36,583 nt of DNA from Zelonia costaricensis (Eukaryota > Euglenozoa > Kinetoplastea > Trypanosomatida > Trypanosomatidae). Each line of letters opens with the position of its first letter. Positions within the stretch are counted from its first letter, which is position 1. The notes beneath the pieces were generated by a model. It saw only the letters and a list, made by a program, of their open reading frames with translations. It was not told the DNA's origin and made no database searches. The stretch lies in the NCBI GenBank assembly GCA_030849075.1, contig JASAOO010003289.1, positions 1 through 36,583 of the forward strand, given 5' to 3'. Both the position numbers and the translations under genes were made by a program. Below are positions 1-9,480 of this stretch, piece after piece.

Positions 1-491
1 CCGGCCCCCGTCTCTTGGTGCTCCACGTGGCTGCGCACTCTCTTCCCCCCCTCCCCCCTCCCCTCTGTGGCCTCCCTCACGACTCCCCCAGACGCCCCCA
101 CCGTCGCCTCCCTTCTTCCACCATCCCCCACCCCCTCACTGCAGTAGACGCACAACCCTCCTCCTCCTTCTGCCTTCTCGCACACTCTCTCGCTTTCTCC
201 TCCTCTCCCGCGGCCTTTCACCGTTTTCTGTGTATTCATCTAGTCAGGCGCGCGTGTGTGTGTGTGGACGTTAGACGCCCTCTCAGCTGCGGTGCGCGGT
301 GCGCTCCACGTTTCCCGTCTTGTGTGTACCTTCTGCCTTTACGTCCCACTCCTCCCTTCTCCCCTCTGCCCACCCCGTCCCCACCTCCCCCCCCCCCCAG
401 CGTACTCGTCTGCGCTCCGCACGCGCCCCGTCGTCCTTCCTTCTTCGACGCCTCCCACCTCCCCCACCGCGGTACACCCTTCGACCTCGCT
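1..491. other. Gene-free pyrimidine-rich region upstream of the RRM protein gene
   Basis: I see no convincing gene here. The + strand is strongly C/T-rich, including an 11-C run at 387-397, and has a short GT tract near 250-264. This fits the 3' UTR/intergenic region of a rightward transcription unit, where pyrimidine tracts direct trans-splicing. Open frames on both strands are low-complexity Pro/Ser/Arg or Gly/Arg products of this composition. Confidence 0.6.
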
Positions 492-528
492 CGCCTCGCT
501 TTCCCTTCCTCTGCCTTTCTTGCCGCAG
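492..528 (+). promoter_or_regulatory. Predicted spliced-leader acceptor for the RRM protein gene
   Basis: A C/T tract ends in CTTGCCGCAG, giving an AG at 527-528. This is the strongest acceptor upstream of the ATG at 775 and implies a 246-nt leader. A second pyrimidine tract (about 711-764) lies directly against the ATG and has no AG before the one within ATGAGG, so site choice is not certain. Confidence 0.6.
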
Positions 529-555
529 CCTCCACGCGACTCGCGTCCGGCGCCG

Positions 556-577
556 ACACACACACACACACACACAC
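556..577 (+). repeat. (CA)n microsatellite in predicted 5' leader
   Basis: An alternating A/C run of about 11 units lies between the predicted acceptor (527-528) and the start codon (775), in mRNA-sense CA orientation. Confidence 0.9.
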
Positions 578-774
578 GCACAGGGCGGGACCGCAACGCG
601 TCGTGTCGCCGCTGCCGTGCTCGTCACTGCGACGCCTGTGTGCGCTGTGTGCGCGTGTGCTTGACTCTTGCCTTGCGTTGCCTCACACGGCATCTCTCGC
701 CGACGTGCTGCCTTTCTCTTCCTTCGCTCCCCCCTCCTCCGCTTCCCCGCCCCCTCCCTTCACACCGCTGCGCC

Positions 775-3700
775 ATGAGGGGCACCGCTGAGGAGTCGAC
801 CTCGCGCGGATCGTCCCGCAGTGCGGCGGCCACGTCGGAGCCGCGTCCCACCAGCCCCTCCATCCCGGGCACCAGCCCCACCGGCGCCGCGGCGGGCCGC
901 CACACCACCACCACCACCGCAGCCACCTCGCGCCTGCCCTCGTTCGTCGTCACGTCGAGCAACGACGCCGGCTTTGCCAAGTCGAGCGTGGCGACGTCGC
1001 GGCCGGTGGGGCTGACGGGCTCGGCCACGTCCACCACGGGCGGCTCCACCATGACACTCAACCCCGAGGCCCGCGAGTTCCGCGTGTCCCCGGGGTTCGC
1101 CGGTAGCCTCTTCGCGATGCCCTCGGCCGTCACCACCCCTCCCGGCCCACCGCAGCCGCAGCTGCAGCGCTGGTTCCCGACGGCGGCGATGGACTTCGCG
1201 ACGCGGCCGCCTGGCAGCGTCAGCGTGAGCGGGAGCGCGAGTGCGAGTGCGAGCCGCGGCACCCCGAAGGGAGTGAGCTCGCCCCCACCGGCGCTCTCGG
1301 GGCTGTCCTCCACGTGCATCAGCCCCACCACCAGTGCCGCCGCCGCTGCTGCTGCTGCTGCCGCTGCGTCAGCGGCAGGGTCTGCGGACACCGACGTGCT
1401 CGAGACGAGCCAGCTCATCGCGCTGACGGAGGCGTACATGCACGAGCTGTACGACCGCAAATGCGCGCGAGAGTCGCTGCACATGATCTCTGTCTTCCAC
1501 CTGCACCCCCGTACCACCGACAAGCAGCTGAGCCGCATTTTCTTTCCCACCGGCGCCACCACCGCCGAGGTGCTGATGCCCGGCAGCATGCCGGCACCGC
1601 TGGCCAGGACCTTCTCCGCGGTGCGGCAGCGCGCTGGTGTCGTGTTCTTTGGCCGCAAGGACTTCGCCATGGTCGGGGTGGAGAAGGTGCACGACTTCGT
1701 GCCACACGGCCAGCACCAGCCACTCGTGGTGCGCTACTGCGGGCCCGATCGGGAGCCGACGCCGCTGTCGGGCTCGCCGCTGCCGGCGCGCTCGCAGAGC
1801 AGCGGCGACTACAACGGCGGCAACACTGCCGCTGCAGGGGCGGCGGCGGGGCGAGGAGACGGCGAGTCGCGCGCCGCACGCATCACCTCCACCACCGGCA
1901 ACGCGACCGCGGCGACGGTGAACGCCGCCCCGACGCGGCACCGCGATGCGCCGAACCCGCGCGACCTGTTCCCCCGCGCCACCCTCAGCGGCATCGAGGC
2001 CATCGCGTCTGCCGGGGCCGCGACCCCCACGGCTCACGCGGGCAGCACGACAGCGGCCGGAGCGGAGGGCGGCAGCGGCAGCGGCGCCAACACGGCCTCG
2101 TCTGCCGCGACGTACGACGCGATCGATCAGCACTTCTTGCAGAAGCACGCGGGCGAGCAGGTGTATCTAGTCGGCGTGCACAACCTTGCCTACGGCACCA
2201 CAACGAAGTCCCTCTTCAAGATGTTCTACCCAATGGGCGCCCTCGACTCGGAGCTCCTGCCGCGGCCTGTGTCGGTGGAGGGCAAACTGCGCTGCAGCGG
2301 CGTGGCGGTGTTCGGCTCGCGCGGCATGGCGGTCGAGGCGGCGGAGAAGATGAACGACTTCGTGCCGCACGGGCAGCGCCGCCCCATCGTCGCCCGCTTC
2401 CTGGAGCGCGGCAGCACCGGCAGCGGCAGCCCGGCCGTGACGAGCGCGGCAGACGCGTCGCTGCCGGCGACCATCGCCGTGACCAGCGCCACTGCGGCCG
2501 CTGCGGGGAGTGGCGGTGTCGCGTCTGCCTCCACGCCGCGCGGCGCACGGGCATCGCCTGCCTCGCTGGCTGGCCAGTCCTCCGCGCCCTCCACCGCCGC
2601 CGCGCTGCTCGACGCCATCGAGCGGCAGCTCCGCGGAAAGTCCGTGAGCGACGCGCAGCTCGCCGCAGACATGGCGGCGCTCGTGCTGTGCGCGGACAGC
2701 GGCGAGGCGGAGGCGAAGCAGCTCGCTGCGTTGCTGCGCGACGTGCTCCTCTCGATGCGTGGCCACTCTACGATACTCGCCAGTCCGCTCTCGGGAGCCT
2801 TCCGCACGCTGCACAACACGCTGGGCATCCGCGTGCGCACCGCGCCCCCGACGCCGGCGGACGCGGCGCCGAGCGCGGTGAAGGGGGTGCAGTTCCTGCA
2901 GCAGGTCGGCCGCACGCTGATGTTGCTCGTCTCCGACACGGAGGCGGCGCACCAGACCCGCCTCGTGGCGGCGGTGCAGTGCGCGTACCTCTATCAGTAC
3001 ACGTACCTCCCCAAGACCCCGCCGTGCTTCGCCATGATGCTGTTCAGCAACTGCGCGCGCCAGCTGCGGGAGGCGAAGGAGTTCCTGTGCCGCGCCCCGG
3101 ACGTGCCGTCGAGCGTGGCCGAGGAGCAGCAGCACCGCCCGTGGGTCACGCTGATGGACGCGCTGCAGGAGATGGTGAGTGTGTGGCGCACGCTGGACCC
3201 GCTCACGTACGCGCAGGACCCCGCCCGGGTGGAGTACGAGCGCTTCATCATCGAGTTCCGGGGCCTCGACGTGAGCAGCAGCGCCACCGCGGGCAGCGTC
3301 AGCCCCCTCGTCCCCCACGTCAGCATCCCAGCCGCCGATGGCCAGTCACACCAGCAGCAGCGCAGCGGTGGTGCGTGCACGCCGCGGGAGGAGGGGCTGG
3401 ACGCGCCGGGCGACGCCGTCGCCGCCGCAGCGGGGAGCCGGGCCCCGGGCGGCACGAGCAGCGCCAACGCAAGCGCGAAGAAGTCGCTGCTCGTGACGCC
3501 CAGCGCGCGGCCCACCCCACGCCGTGTCGTGTCCAAGTCGTACAGCACCGCGACGACCGCAACGAACACGGGTGTGGACTGGAAGGCGAAGCAGGCGACG
3601 CCGATCATGGGCCAGCACCTCGGCGGCAACCTGCACGGCATCGGCGCCGGTGGTGGCGGAGGCGGCGGCAGCGGCAGCCTTGTGCCGCCGCAGGTCATGC

Positions 3701-5127
3701 TTGCCAGCCCAGCCAGCGACTTCACGCAGGGCGCGTCGGAGCTCTCCTCTGAGAGCGCATCCGCCGGCACCGCCCTCAACAGCGCGCTGCGCTCTCTCGG
3801 TCTCACCCCGCAGCACCCGCCGCCGATGCGCGTGAACGGCTTCGCGCGCTTCCCGGTTGCCGCGGCGCCGACAGCGCCGGCCACGCCGCCGCCGGCCGCC
3901 ACGATCGGGTCGCAGCCCGTGCTCCCGCCCCCACTCGCAGCGAGCCTCGCGGCGGCGCTGCTGCCGGCCGCGATCACGCCAACGGCAAGCGCGGCGTCCG
4001 GCGGACTCGGCGTCAGCTCCACGTCAGCGGCCACCCCCACGGTCCTGACCAGCGGCGTGGGGAGCGGTGCCGGTGCGGAGCGGTCGGACGCAACCATGAC
4101 GGAGTGCACCGTGTACATCACGAAGCTCCCGTCCAGCCTCACCGCAGGGCAGGTACGGCGGCTGCTGCTGCGCTTCGGTGACTTCCGCAAGGTGCGGCTG
4201 TACAACGATGACAAGGAGACGACGCGCGTCGGGTCTGCCGAGGCCCTCGCGGCGCACCAGCTCAAGTTCTACCAGCTGTGCTTCGGCTTCGTGGAGTTCG
4301 CCGAGGCGGGCAGCGCGCGCGCGATGGTGGAGTTCTTCCGCAACGAGGTGCACACCCCCGCGGCATTCAACTTCCTGCAGACGCTCGAGGCGCACGACGT
4401 GGACGATGCGGAGCTGCAGCAGCTGCGCAACACCCGCACGAGTCAGGCGCGCAGCCCCATCCACGACCAGCACCCGCTCGACGCAGCGCGTGGGCAGCGC
4501 TGCCTCTTCGGTCTGCTGCAGCCCAGTCACGCGGTGGACACGTACATCGATGCCATGACGCCGCAGGTCGTCGCGGACGGCGCGCAGCTCCTGGGTGACA
4601 GCGACGCGGCCGGCATGGTGCGGACCGCCTCGCAGCCGCGCGACGCGCTGGAGCGCATGCCGGCGCACCCCGGCGTCTTCTCAGCCGTCTCCTCTGCGTC
4701 CTCCGCGACGGCGGCGGCCACAGCCGCCTTCCGGGCTCCCGCCGACGCCGGTACCGGTGCGCGCGGCGAGCCACGCGCGACGGACGACGCGTTCAGCGCG
4801 GACGACGAGGACGACGGGACCACCACCTTCGCGCTCGCCGCGCTGCAGAGCGTCGGTGCCGTGCACTTCCCGCCGAGCTTCCCGTACCACGACGTGTTCG
4901 CGGCGGGCAGCGGCGGCAACGGCAACACGGGCGTTGGTGAGGGTGTGCCGCCAGCGCGTGCGGGGGCGGGTGCGGAGGATGGGTTGATGGGCCAGGCCGA
5001 GGTCGGTCTGCGCGCCGAGGATCTCGACCTCTACGGTGACACCGCCCCTGTCCTCGTCGAGGATGAGGACGACGAGGACGACCTGCACGACTACCGCGTC
5101 CAGCAGATCCTGCAGCTGCTGCGCTGA
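775..5127 (+). CDS. Large RNA-binding protein with three RRM-like domains (1450 aa)
   Basis: Probably a cytoplasmic mRNA-binding regulator; target and role are unknown. Two related RRM-like units lie at about residues 235-322 and 461-545. Both contain a DFVPHGQ segment followed by a short basic strand, which points to internal duplication. A predicted helical region spans about 611-833. A more canonical RRM lies at about 1111-1191, with RNP2-like VYITKLP and RNP1-like LCFGFVEF. Linkers are Ala/Ser/Thr/Gly-rich, with poly-Ala near 185-200 and poly-Gly near 960. The C terminus has an acidic stretch (EDEDDEDD) and a short helix. The ATG at 775 is chosen because the upstream frame is low-complexity and precedes the predicted acceptor. 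The next in-frame ATG is at 1051. RNA binding is inferred from the RRM signatures; I do not recognise a named orthologue. Confidence 0.9.
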   Translation: MRGTAEESTSRGSSRSAAATSEPRPTSPSIPGTSPTGAAAGRHTTTTTAATSRLPSFVVTSSNDAGFAKSSVATSRPVGLTGSATSTTGGSTMTLNPEAREFRVSPGFAGSLFAMPSAVTTPPGPPQPQLQRWFPTAAMDFATRPPGSVSVSGSASASASRGTPKGVSSPPPALSGLSSTCISPTTSAAAAAAAAAAASAAGSADTDVLETSQLIALTEAYMHELYDRKCARESLHMISVFHLHPRTTDKQLSRIFFPTGATTAEVLMPGSMPAPLARTFSAVRQRAGVVFFGRKDFAMVGVEKVHDFVPHGQHQPLVVRYCGPDREPTPLSGSPLPARSQSSGDYNGGNTAAAGAAAGRGDGESRAARITSTTGNATAATVNAAPTRHRDAPNPRDLFPRATLSGIEAIASAGAATPTAHAGSTTAAGAEGGSGSGANTASSAATYDAIDQHFLQKHAGEQVYLVGVHNLAYGTTTKSLFKMFYPMGALDSELLPRPVSVEGKLRCSGVAVFGSRGMAVEAAEKMNDFVPHGQRRPIVARFLERGSTGSGSPAVTSAADASLPATIAVTSATAAAAGSGGVASASTPRGARASPASLAGQSSAPSTAAALLDAIERQLRGKSVSDAQLAADMAALVLCADSGEAEAKQLAALLRDVLLSMRGHSTILASPLSGAFRTLHNTLGIRVRTAPPTPADAAPSAVKGVQFLQQVGRTLMLLVSDTEAAHQTRLVAAVQCAYLYQYTYLPKTPPCFAMMLFSNCARQLREAKEFLCRAPDVPSSVAEEQQHRPWVTLMDALQEMVSVWRTLDPLTYAQDPARVEYERFIIEFRGLDVSSSATAGSVSPLVPHVSIPAADGQSHQQQRSGGACTPREEGLDAPGDAVAAAAGSRAPGGTSSANASAKKSLLVTPSARPTPRRVVSKSYSTATTATNTGVDWKAKQATPIMGQHLGGNLHGIGAGGGGGGGSGSLVPPQVMLASPASDFTQGASELSSESASAGTALNSALRSLGLTPQHPPPMRVNGFARFPVAAAPTAPATPPPAATIGSQPVLPPPLAASLAAALLPAAITPTASAASGGLGVSSTSAATPTVLTSGVGSGAGAERSDATMTECTVYITKLPSSLTAGQVRRLLLRFGDFRKVRLYNDDKETTRVGSAEALAAHQLKFYQLCFGFVEFAEAGSARAMVEFFRNEVHTPAAFNFLQTLEAHDVDDAELQQLRNTRTSQARSPIHDQHPLDAARGQRCLFGLLQPSHAVDTYIDAMTPQVVADGAQLLGDSDAAGMVRTASQPRDALERMPAHPGVFSAVSSASSATAAATAAFRAPADAGTGARGEPRATDDAFSADDEDDGTTTFALAALQSVGAVHFPPSFPYHDVFAAGSGGNGNTGVGEGVPPARAGAGAEDGLMGQAEVGLRAEDLDLYGDTAPVLVEDEDDEDDLHDYRVQQILQLLR

Positions 5128-6281
5128 CCTCAGCTCCGCCCTGTGCACGCGGCCGATGATGCCGGTCGTCAAGTTTTCGAGAATGTCTTGCTGTGTTCGC
5201 TGACGCGCACTCCGGCGCTCGCGTCATGTCGTGTCGTGTGTGTGATGCGCCGCTGTGCCCCTCGCCCGGTTGCTCTCGCCGTCGCGTGGTCCCTTGACAT
5301 GCGCGAGCGGCTCCTTCTTCGCTTTACTCTCCCCGAGTGTCGTGTCTGTCTCGAGTGTGTGCTTGTGTGTGTGTGTGTGTATGTGTTATCGTCGTCACTG
5401 TGTACCTCCGCGACGGTCGAAGCCGTGGCGAGACGCGTGGATGGCGGCTCTCCACCCCTTTGCCTTCTGTGGCGCTCCCTTCTTCTCCGTCAACCTCTCT
5501 TCCCCCCTTCCCATTGTACCTTCCTTCAACCCACCCACACGCACTCCCACGCAAGCGCGCTCTCGCCGCTGCGGTGGATGTCTTCACCGGTGTTCGCCCT
5601 AGACCGCGACAGTCCCGTGCAGGAGAGTCTGACGTGCGAGCAGCGGCACCGGCGGCTTGCAGAGGAGACCGAGTTGAGCAGAAGCCTCCCTCCCCTCCCC
5701 CTTGTACACCTCATCTACTCCATCTCCACCTATGTGTCCATCTTTCGATATGTCTGCGCTTATGCGTGTCGGGCACTGGGGTCCGTGTATGCTGATGCTC
5801 AGCCATGTATGCCCGCAACATGCGTAAGTTCACCTTCGGCCTCAGGGGTCCCTCAGCGTGGAGATTCTGTATGTGCGTGCGCGCGTGCGTGCACGTCGCC
5901 GCAACTGCCGCCGGCGAGCCTACTGAAGGGGAAGCACAAGGCCGGAGGAAGGGCAGCCCAAGCGCATTAGCCAACGCGNGGTGCCCGTCAAGTGGCCCTC
6001 GATTTGAGCATCGGTGAGGGGCCGACGCACGTTGGAAGTGAGCAGCATGCCACAGAGGCGCGTCTTCGCCTGTCTATTCCTCTGCCGCTCTGTGGACGGC
6101 AGCATCGTGTCTCGCAACTCGAACTCCCCACTCTTTCCTTCCTGTGTGTCTCTCTCGTTCGTTGATGGGGGGGGGCAACTCACATCCCTTCGCACACACA
6201 CGGCGGCGCCGCCGCACCAGGTGCCTCACACACCCCCGCCCAGTCCTCCACTTGCACTTGTGCCCGACCCATCCGCCGTTC
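5128..6281. other. Intergenic region / 3' UTR of the RRM protein gene
   Basis: I see no convincing gene. The region contains a (TG)n tract at 5364-5380, a GT/GC-rich stretch near 5870-5900, a 9-G run at 6167-6175 and one ambiguous base (n) at 5979. Open frames here have the biased Ser/Pro/Arg/Cys composition of untranslated trypanosomatid DNA. Confidence 0.6.
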
Positions 6282-6381
6282 CGCTCTTTCCTTTACTTAC
6301 GTCCCCTGTCTTGGTTACCCACCCGCCCCTTCGCTCTCCCACTCTCTTCCCGTGTGCATCCACTGTGTGTGTCTGTGTCAG
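6282..6381 (+). promoter_or_regulatory. Predicted spliced-leader acceptor for the 163-aa membrane protein
   Basis: From 6244 to 6379 there is no AG, and the stretch is mostly pyrimidine. The first AG is at 6380-6381, only 5 nt before the ATG at 6387, so almost the whole leader would be the spliced leader itself. Confidence 0.75.
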
Positions 6382-6386
6382 CCGCG

Positions 6387-6878
6387 ATGCACGACACCCT
6401 GCGTGCTCGTGGCGCGGCGGTCCGCACCGTCGCCGCCGCCGCCGTCTTCGCCGTTGCCGCGCTGGCGGGCGGCGCGCAGGCCAGCAGCGAGACGCAGCTC
6501 GGCGACTTCTCCGTGGTGCTGCTCGTGGCCCTCGCCCTGGGCGGCGTCGCATGCGGCGCAGTGGTGGTGCTGCCGCTGATCTGCCTCTCGTGGCGCGCGC
6601 TCTCACTCGAGCTGCAGCCGCGCGAGTGCCGCATGTGGGAGACGGCGCCGTCGAGCGAGATGCGTGCGTCGCGGCAGGCGCTGCTCGAGAAGCTCAAGCT
6701 GGACAAGCTGTACCCCAAGAAGGTGAAGCCGCGGGGGAAGGACGGCGCGGGGGAGGCGGCGAGCACGCCAACGTCCGCCTCCAGCGATCCGGCCCAGCGT
6801 CGGAGCCCGGCGCTGTCCCGCTACAACTCCGCCTACTCCCCGACCTTCCAGTCCAATGGCAAGAAGGGCGGCAAGTGA
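6387..6878 (+). CDS. Small membrane protein with signal peptide (163 aa, unknown function)
   Basis: Not recognised. The N terminus has a basic start and an Ala-rich hydrophobic stretch (about 11-30) ending in a plausible signal-peptidase site near GGAQAS. A second hydrophobic segment at about 42-68 should be a membrane anchor. The remainder is a basic cytosolic-type tail with a Lys-rich helix (LEKLKLDKLYPKKVKP, about 100-115) and a Ser/Pro-rich end finishing GKKGGK. A type I single-pass topology is the simplest reading. The ATG lies 5 nt after the predicted acceptor, so upstream in-frame ATGs are excluded. It is the last gene of the rightward unit before the convergent switch. Function could be endomembrane or surface related, but nothing specific can be said. 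Confidence 0.8.
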   Translation: MHDTLRARGAAVRTVAAAAVFAVAALAGGAQASSETQLGDFSVVLLVALALGGVACGAVVVLPLICLSWRALSLELQPRECRMWETAPSSEMRASRQALLEKLKLDKLYPKKVKPRGKDGAGEAASTPTSASSDPAQRRSPALSRYNSAYSPTFQSNGKKGGK

Positions 6879-7971
6879 CGGCGGCCGTTGGGCTGGCGTC
6901 GACGATTGAAGCCGGCGCGTCGCACGGGGAAGACTGCGGCACTGCTGCTCGATGTTCGTTTCCTCTCTCGTGTGTGTGTGTGTGTGTGTGTGTGCCTGTC
7001 GGTGCCGGTGCGTGTACGCGTTTGCGACCCGCGCGCGCCTTTTGGTGTTTGCTTCTGTCTCCGTGTCCGTGTGCGTGGATGTGATGACTCTCCCCGCACT
7101 TCCTTTCTCCTCCGTGCTTGATTACTCAGTTCGCTTCGCGCATCACTCCTTCTCTTATTGGAACTCTGCGCGCTCGTGCGTCGCCCTTCGTCCCCTCGAA
7201 CCTCGATGCGGGAGGGCGCGCGCGCACACACACGCACGCGGGGGCGGCCATGTAAAGCACCCCGCGTCCCCCGCACCTCTTCCCCTCCAGGTTGGTGCTG
7301 ATGCTCCGCCACTTCCCTCACGGCGCGGCCCCGCGCCACACCACGCCGCTGTGGATCCGCCCCTGCGCGCTGGCGGCTGGCTTCTTTCCCTCTTGGCCCC
7401 CCCGCCCCCCGCCGCTGTCCCGGCCCCCCCCCCTTCGCAAGGAACACAACCAACGTCGCCCACCGCGTGGCCCCCTTCACGCCCCCCCATCCCGTCCATT
7501 ACGCACGCGTCGGTGCAGCTGCGCCGTTTGCCCGCTGAACGTGCGCGGCCCCCCCCTCCCCCCCCCGTGCCCCACTTCGCCGTCGCCCCACCTTCTGTCC
7601 ACGCCCCCGCCCTCTGCCCGCCGCCCAGGCCCGTGGCCCGCCGCGCAGCCGCGCTGGGCGTGGCGCACTGGCCCGCCGCGCAGCCGCGTTGGGCGTGGCG
7701 CACTGGCCCACGGGCACGAGGGGGGGCGTGGGCGTGGGCCGACGGGGGGTGGCCGCGGGGCGAGCGCAGGGGCAGGTGCGGATGCGAGTGCAGGTCGTTC
7801 TGGGTTGTTGCATGCGTGTCGCGGCGGTGCCGCCGTGTGTGCGCCCTCGCCGGCGCCGGGTCTTGTTTAGCTGTCTTCGCTTGTGTTCCGTTTGGTTTCC
7901 GCATCGACATGGCGGTGCATCGCGCACACACTTTCACTCTCACCACCACACACCCGCGCCCACGTGCGCCT
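6879..7971. terminator. Convergent strand-switch region (predicted transcription termination zone)
   Basis: The rightward unit ends at 6878 and the leftward unit ends at 7972, so polymerases converge here. The + strand is C-rich through about 7260-7640, including a 10-C run at 7424-7433. It holds a (GT)n tract at 6970-6994 and a tandem duplication at 7634-7703. I found no tRNA-like B box with matching arms. In Leishmania such regions are typically termination sites marked by base J; that mark cannot be seen in sequence and is inferred. Confidence 0.65.
7634..7703. repeat. Tandem duplication of a 35-bp GC-rich unit
   Basis: Positions 7634-7668 and 7669-7703 are identical except for one base (C at 7654, T at 7689). 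The first seven bases of a third copy follow (7704-7710). The unit starts TGGCCCGCCGCGCAGCCGCG. Confidence 0.95.
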
Positions 7972-9480
7972 TCACGGCCTCGTCACGGGCGTCGTGTCGT
8001 TCGCCGCGGGTGGCGCGCGCTGCAGGCGCTGCGACGGGCCGACGGCGGCCCCGGCGAGCCGCGCCTTCTCCGTCTCCTCGTACGAGCGCACGACCACCAG
8101 CAACTCCTTCATGCGCGTGACAGCGACGTGCATCTGGCTTGCCGTGAGCACCGGCTCGAAGTCGGAGGCGTGCGGCACCACCCCGCACGTCTTCATCGCC
8201 TTGACGCGGTCCACGATAACGCCGCTGTCGATCTCCTTCTCGCGCGCATCGGCGTAGAGGACGAGGTGGTGAAGCATCATGCTGCGGCCTACCGCGTCGA
8301 GGATGTAGTTGGGCGTCAGCCCGAGCTCGGCGGCGGGGTCGGCGGCCTGCGCCTTCGCCTCTTCCGCCGTCGGCGGCGGCACGGGCGGCATGCAGAGCAG
8401 CGCGTAGAAGTGACGCCAGAACTCCTCGCTGACGCGGAAGCGATAGTACGGCATCGTGAGCGGCAGGCACAGGCTGCGCATCGGGTCTTCGCTGAGGTCG
8501 CCGTGCACCTGCGCGGCCTGCGCGCGAGTCACGGTCGCCGTCACCTCCTTCGAGAAGACGACGTGCGTGCAGTAGTCCGTGTGGTACTCGTCGCTGGCCG
8601 TCGCCTCGAACACGCGCGGCAGCAGCAGCGGCCGGCCCGTCGCGAACTCCACCGCCTCCGGGAAGGGCTCGCACGTCTTGACCAGACTGCGGTAGTACAC
8701 CACCTCCATGTCGTTCAGCGCCGCCCACGCCACGGCCGCGGCGAGCAGACGCGTGCGGTGCTTCGGCTCGAGCGCGCAGGCGAGGTTCAGCAGCGAGGCA
8801 ACGGCCTGCTCGTCACGGCGCAGGTTCACCAGCAGCGAGGCGCGCCAGAGATACAGGGAGATGACCTCCTCGCGCAGCTCCTCGCTGTCGCGCAGCGGGT
8901 TGAAGCCGGCGTGGACGCTGTCCGCGCCCGTCTTCGCCGTCGCCGGCGTGAACTCGTGGCCGTCGGCGCCGTCCACGATGAACCGCGCATCGAGCGGGCG
9001 TCCGCCCGCCGCCCCCTTTATGCGCGCGTCCACGACGTGCTGGATGCCCTTGATCGCCTCGTCCAGCTTCTCGTCGGCTGCCAGCGCCACCAGCGACCGA
9101 ATCTCCGCCGTCGGCGCGTCGTCGACCTCGTACGCGCCGCGCTCCGCCTGCACCTCGGCGCCCTTCGTCACCGGTCGCATCGTGAAGCACAGCGGGAAGC
9201 GGCAGGCCGGGGCGCCGGTGCAGGTGCAGCGCCCACCGGCACCGCAGCGGTGCTTGAGGTCGAACACGGTGCTGCGCACAATGAAGTCGCGACGCGACCG
9301 CTCCAGCTCCGAGGCGGGCGGCGGGGCGTCGCCGAAGTGCCGTGCGGCAACCACGCCGCGCAGGTGGGCGAGCGACGGCGCGGTGGGCACGGCTTCGAGG
9401 AAGTCGGTGCAGTCGCACGGCGCGCGTGGCGTCCGCCTCGTCTTGAGCCGCGCCGTGATCTTCGAGAAGAACGACTTCAT
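7972..9480 (-). CDS. Conserved-type protein with cysteine cluster and TPR-like helices (502 aa)
   Basis: Not recognised. The N terminus (MKSFFSKITARLKTRR) is basic and could form an amphipathic helix, so mitochondrial import is possible but unproven. Cysteines at about 79, 85, 87, 93 and 98, after C22 and C24, could bind zinc. Residues about 200-270 form paired helices of TPR or related helical-repeat character, with an Ala/Leu-rich pattern. The rest is mixed helical with balanced composition, and the C-terminal 30 residues are low complexity. The ATG at 9480 is the first in frame after the predicted acceptor at 9630-9631. It is the last gene of the leftward unit. It could be a kinetoplastid-specific organellar RNA or ribosome factor; that is a guess from architecture only. 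Confidence 0.85.
   Translation of the reverse strand: MKSFFSKITARLKTRRTPRAPCDCTDFLEAVPTAPSLAHLRGVVAARHFGDAPPPASELERSRRDFIVRSTVFDLKHRCGAGGRCTCTGAPACRFPLCFTMRPVTKGAEVQAERGAYEVDDAPTAEIRSLVALAADEKLDEAIKGIQHVVDARIKGAAGGRPLDARFIVDGADGHEFTPATAKTGADSVHAGFNPLRDSEELREEVISLYLWRASLLVNLRRDEQAVASLLNLACALEPKHRTRLLAAAVAWAALNDMEVVYYRSLVKTCEPFPEAVEFATGRPLLLPRVFEATASDEYHTDYCTHVVFSKEVTATVTRAQAAQVHGDLSEDPMRSLCLPLTMPYYRFRVSEEFWRHFYALLCMPPVPPPTAEEAKAQAADPAAELGLTPNYILDAVGRSMMLHHLVLYADAREKEIDSGVIVDRVKAMKTCGVVPHASDFEPVLTASQMHVAVTRMKELLVVVRSYEETEKARLAGAAVGPSQRLQRAPPAANDTTPVTRP

Noticed and set aside
1314..3752. An 812-codon frame inside the RRM protein gene
   Set aside because: Arg/Ala/His-rich out-of-frame shadow of the RRM gene with no domain.
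5143..5970. A 275-codon + strand frame after the RRM gene
   Set aside because: Cys/Ser/Leu/Arg-rich frame running through a (TG)n tract, without domains; consistent with 3' UTR.
7195..7215. Reverse-strand GGTTCGAGG resembling a tRNA B box in the convergent switch
   Set aside because: No complementary T-stem and no cloverleaf around it.
7292..7870. A 192-codon + strand frame in the convergent switch
   Set aside because: Pro/Arg low-complexity composition from C-rich DNA, no domain, and it includes the tandem 35-bp repeat.
7964..8008. Short similarity between 7964-8008 and 35879-35920 (TGCGCCTTCAC.GCCTCGTCA)
   Set aside because: The match is about 22 bases with mismatches and does not extend on either side; most likely chance.
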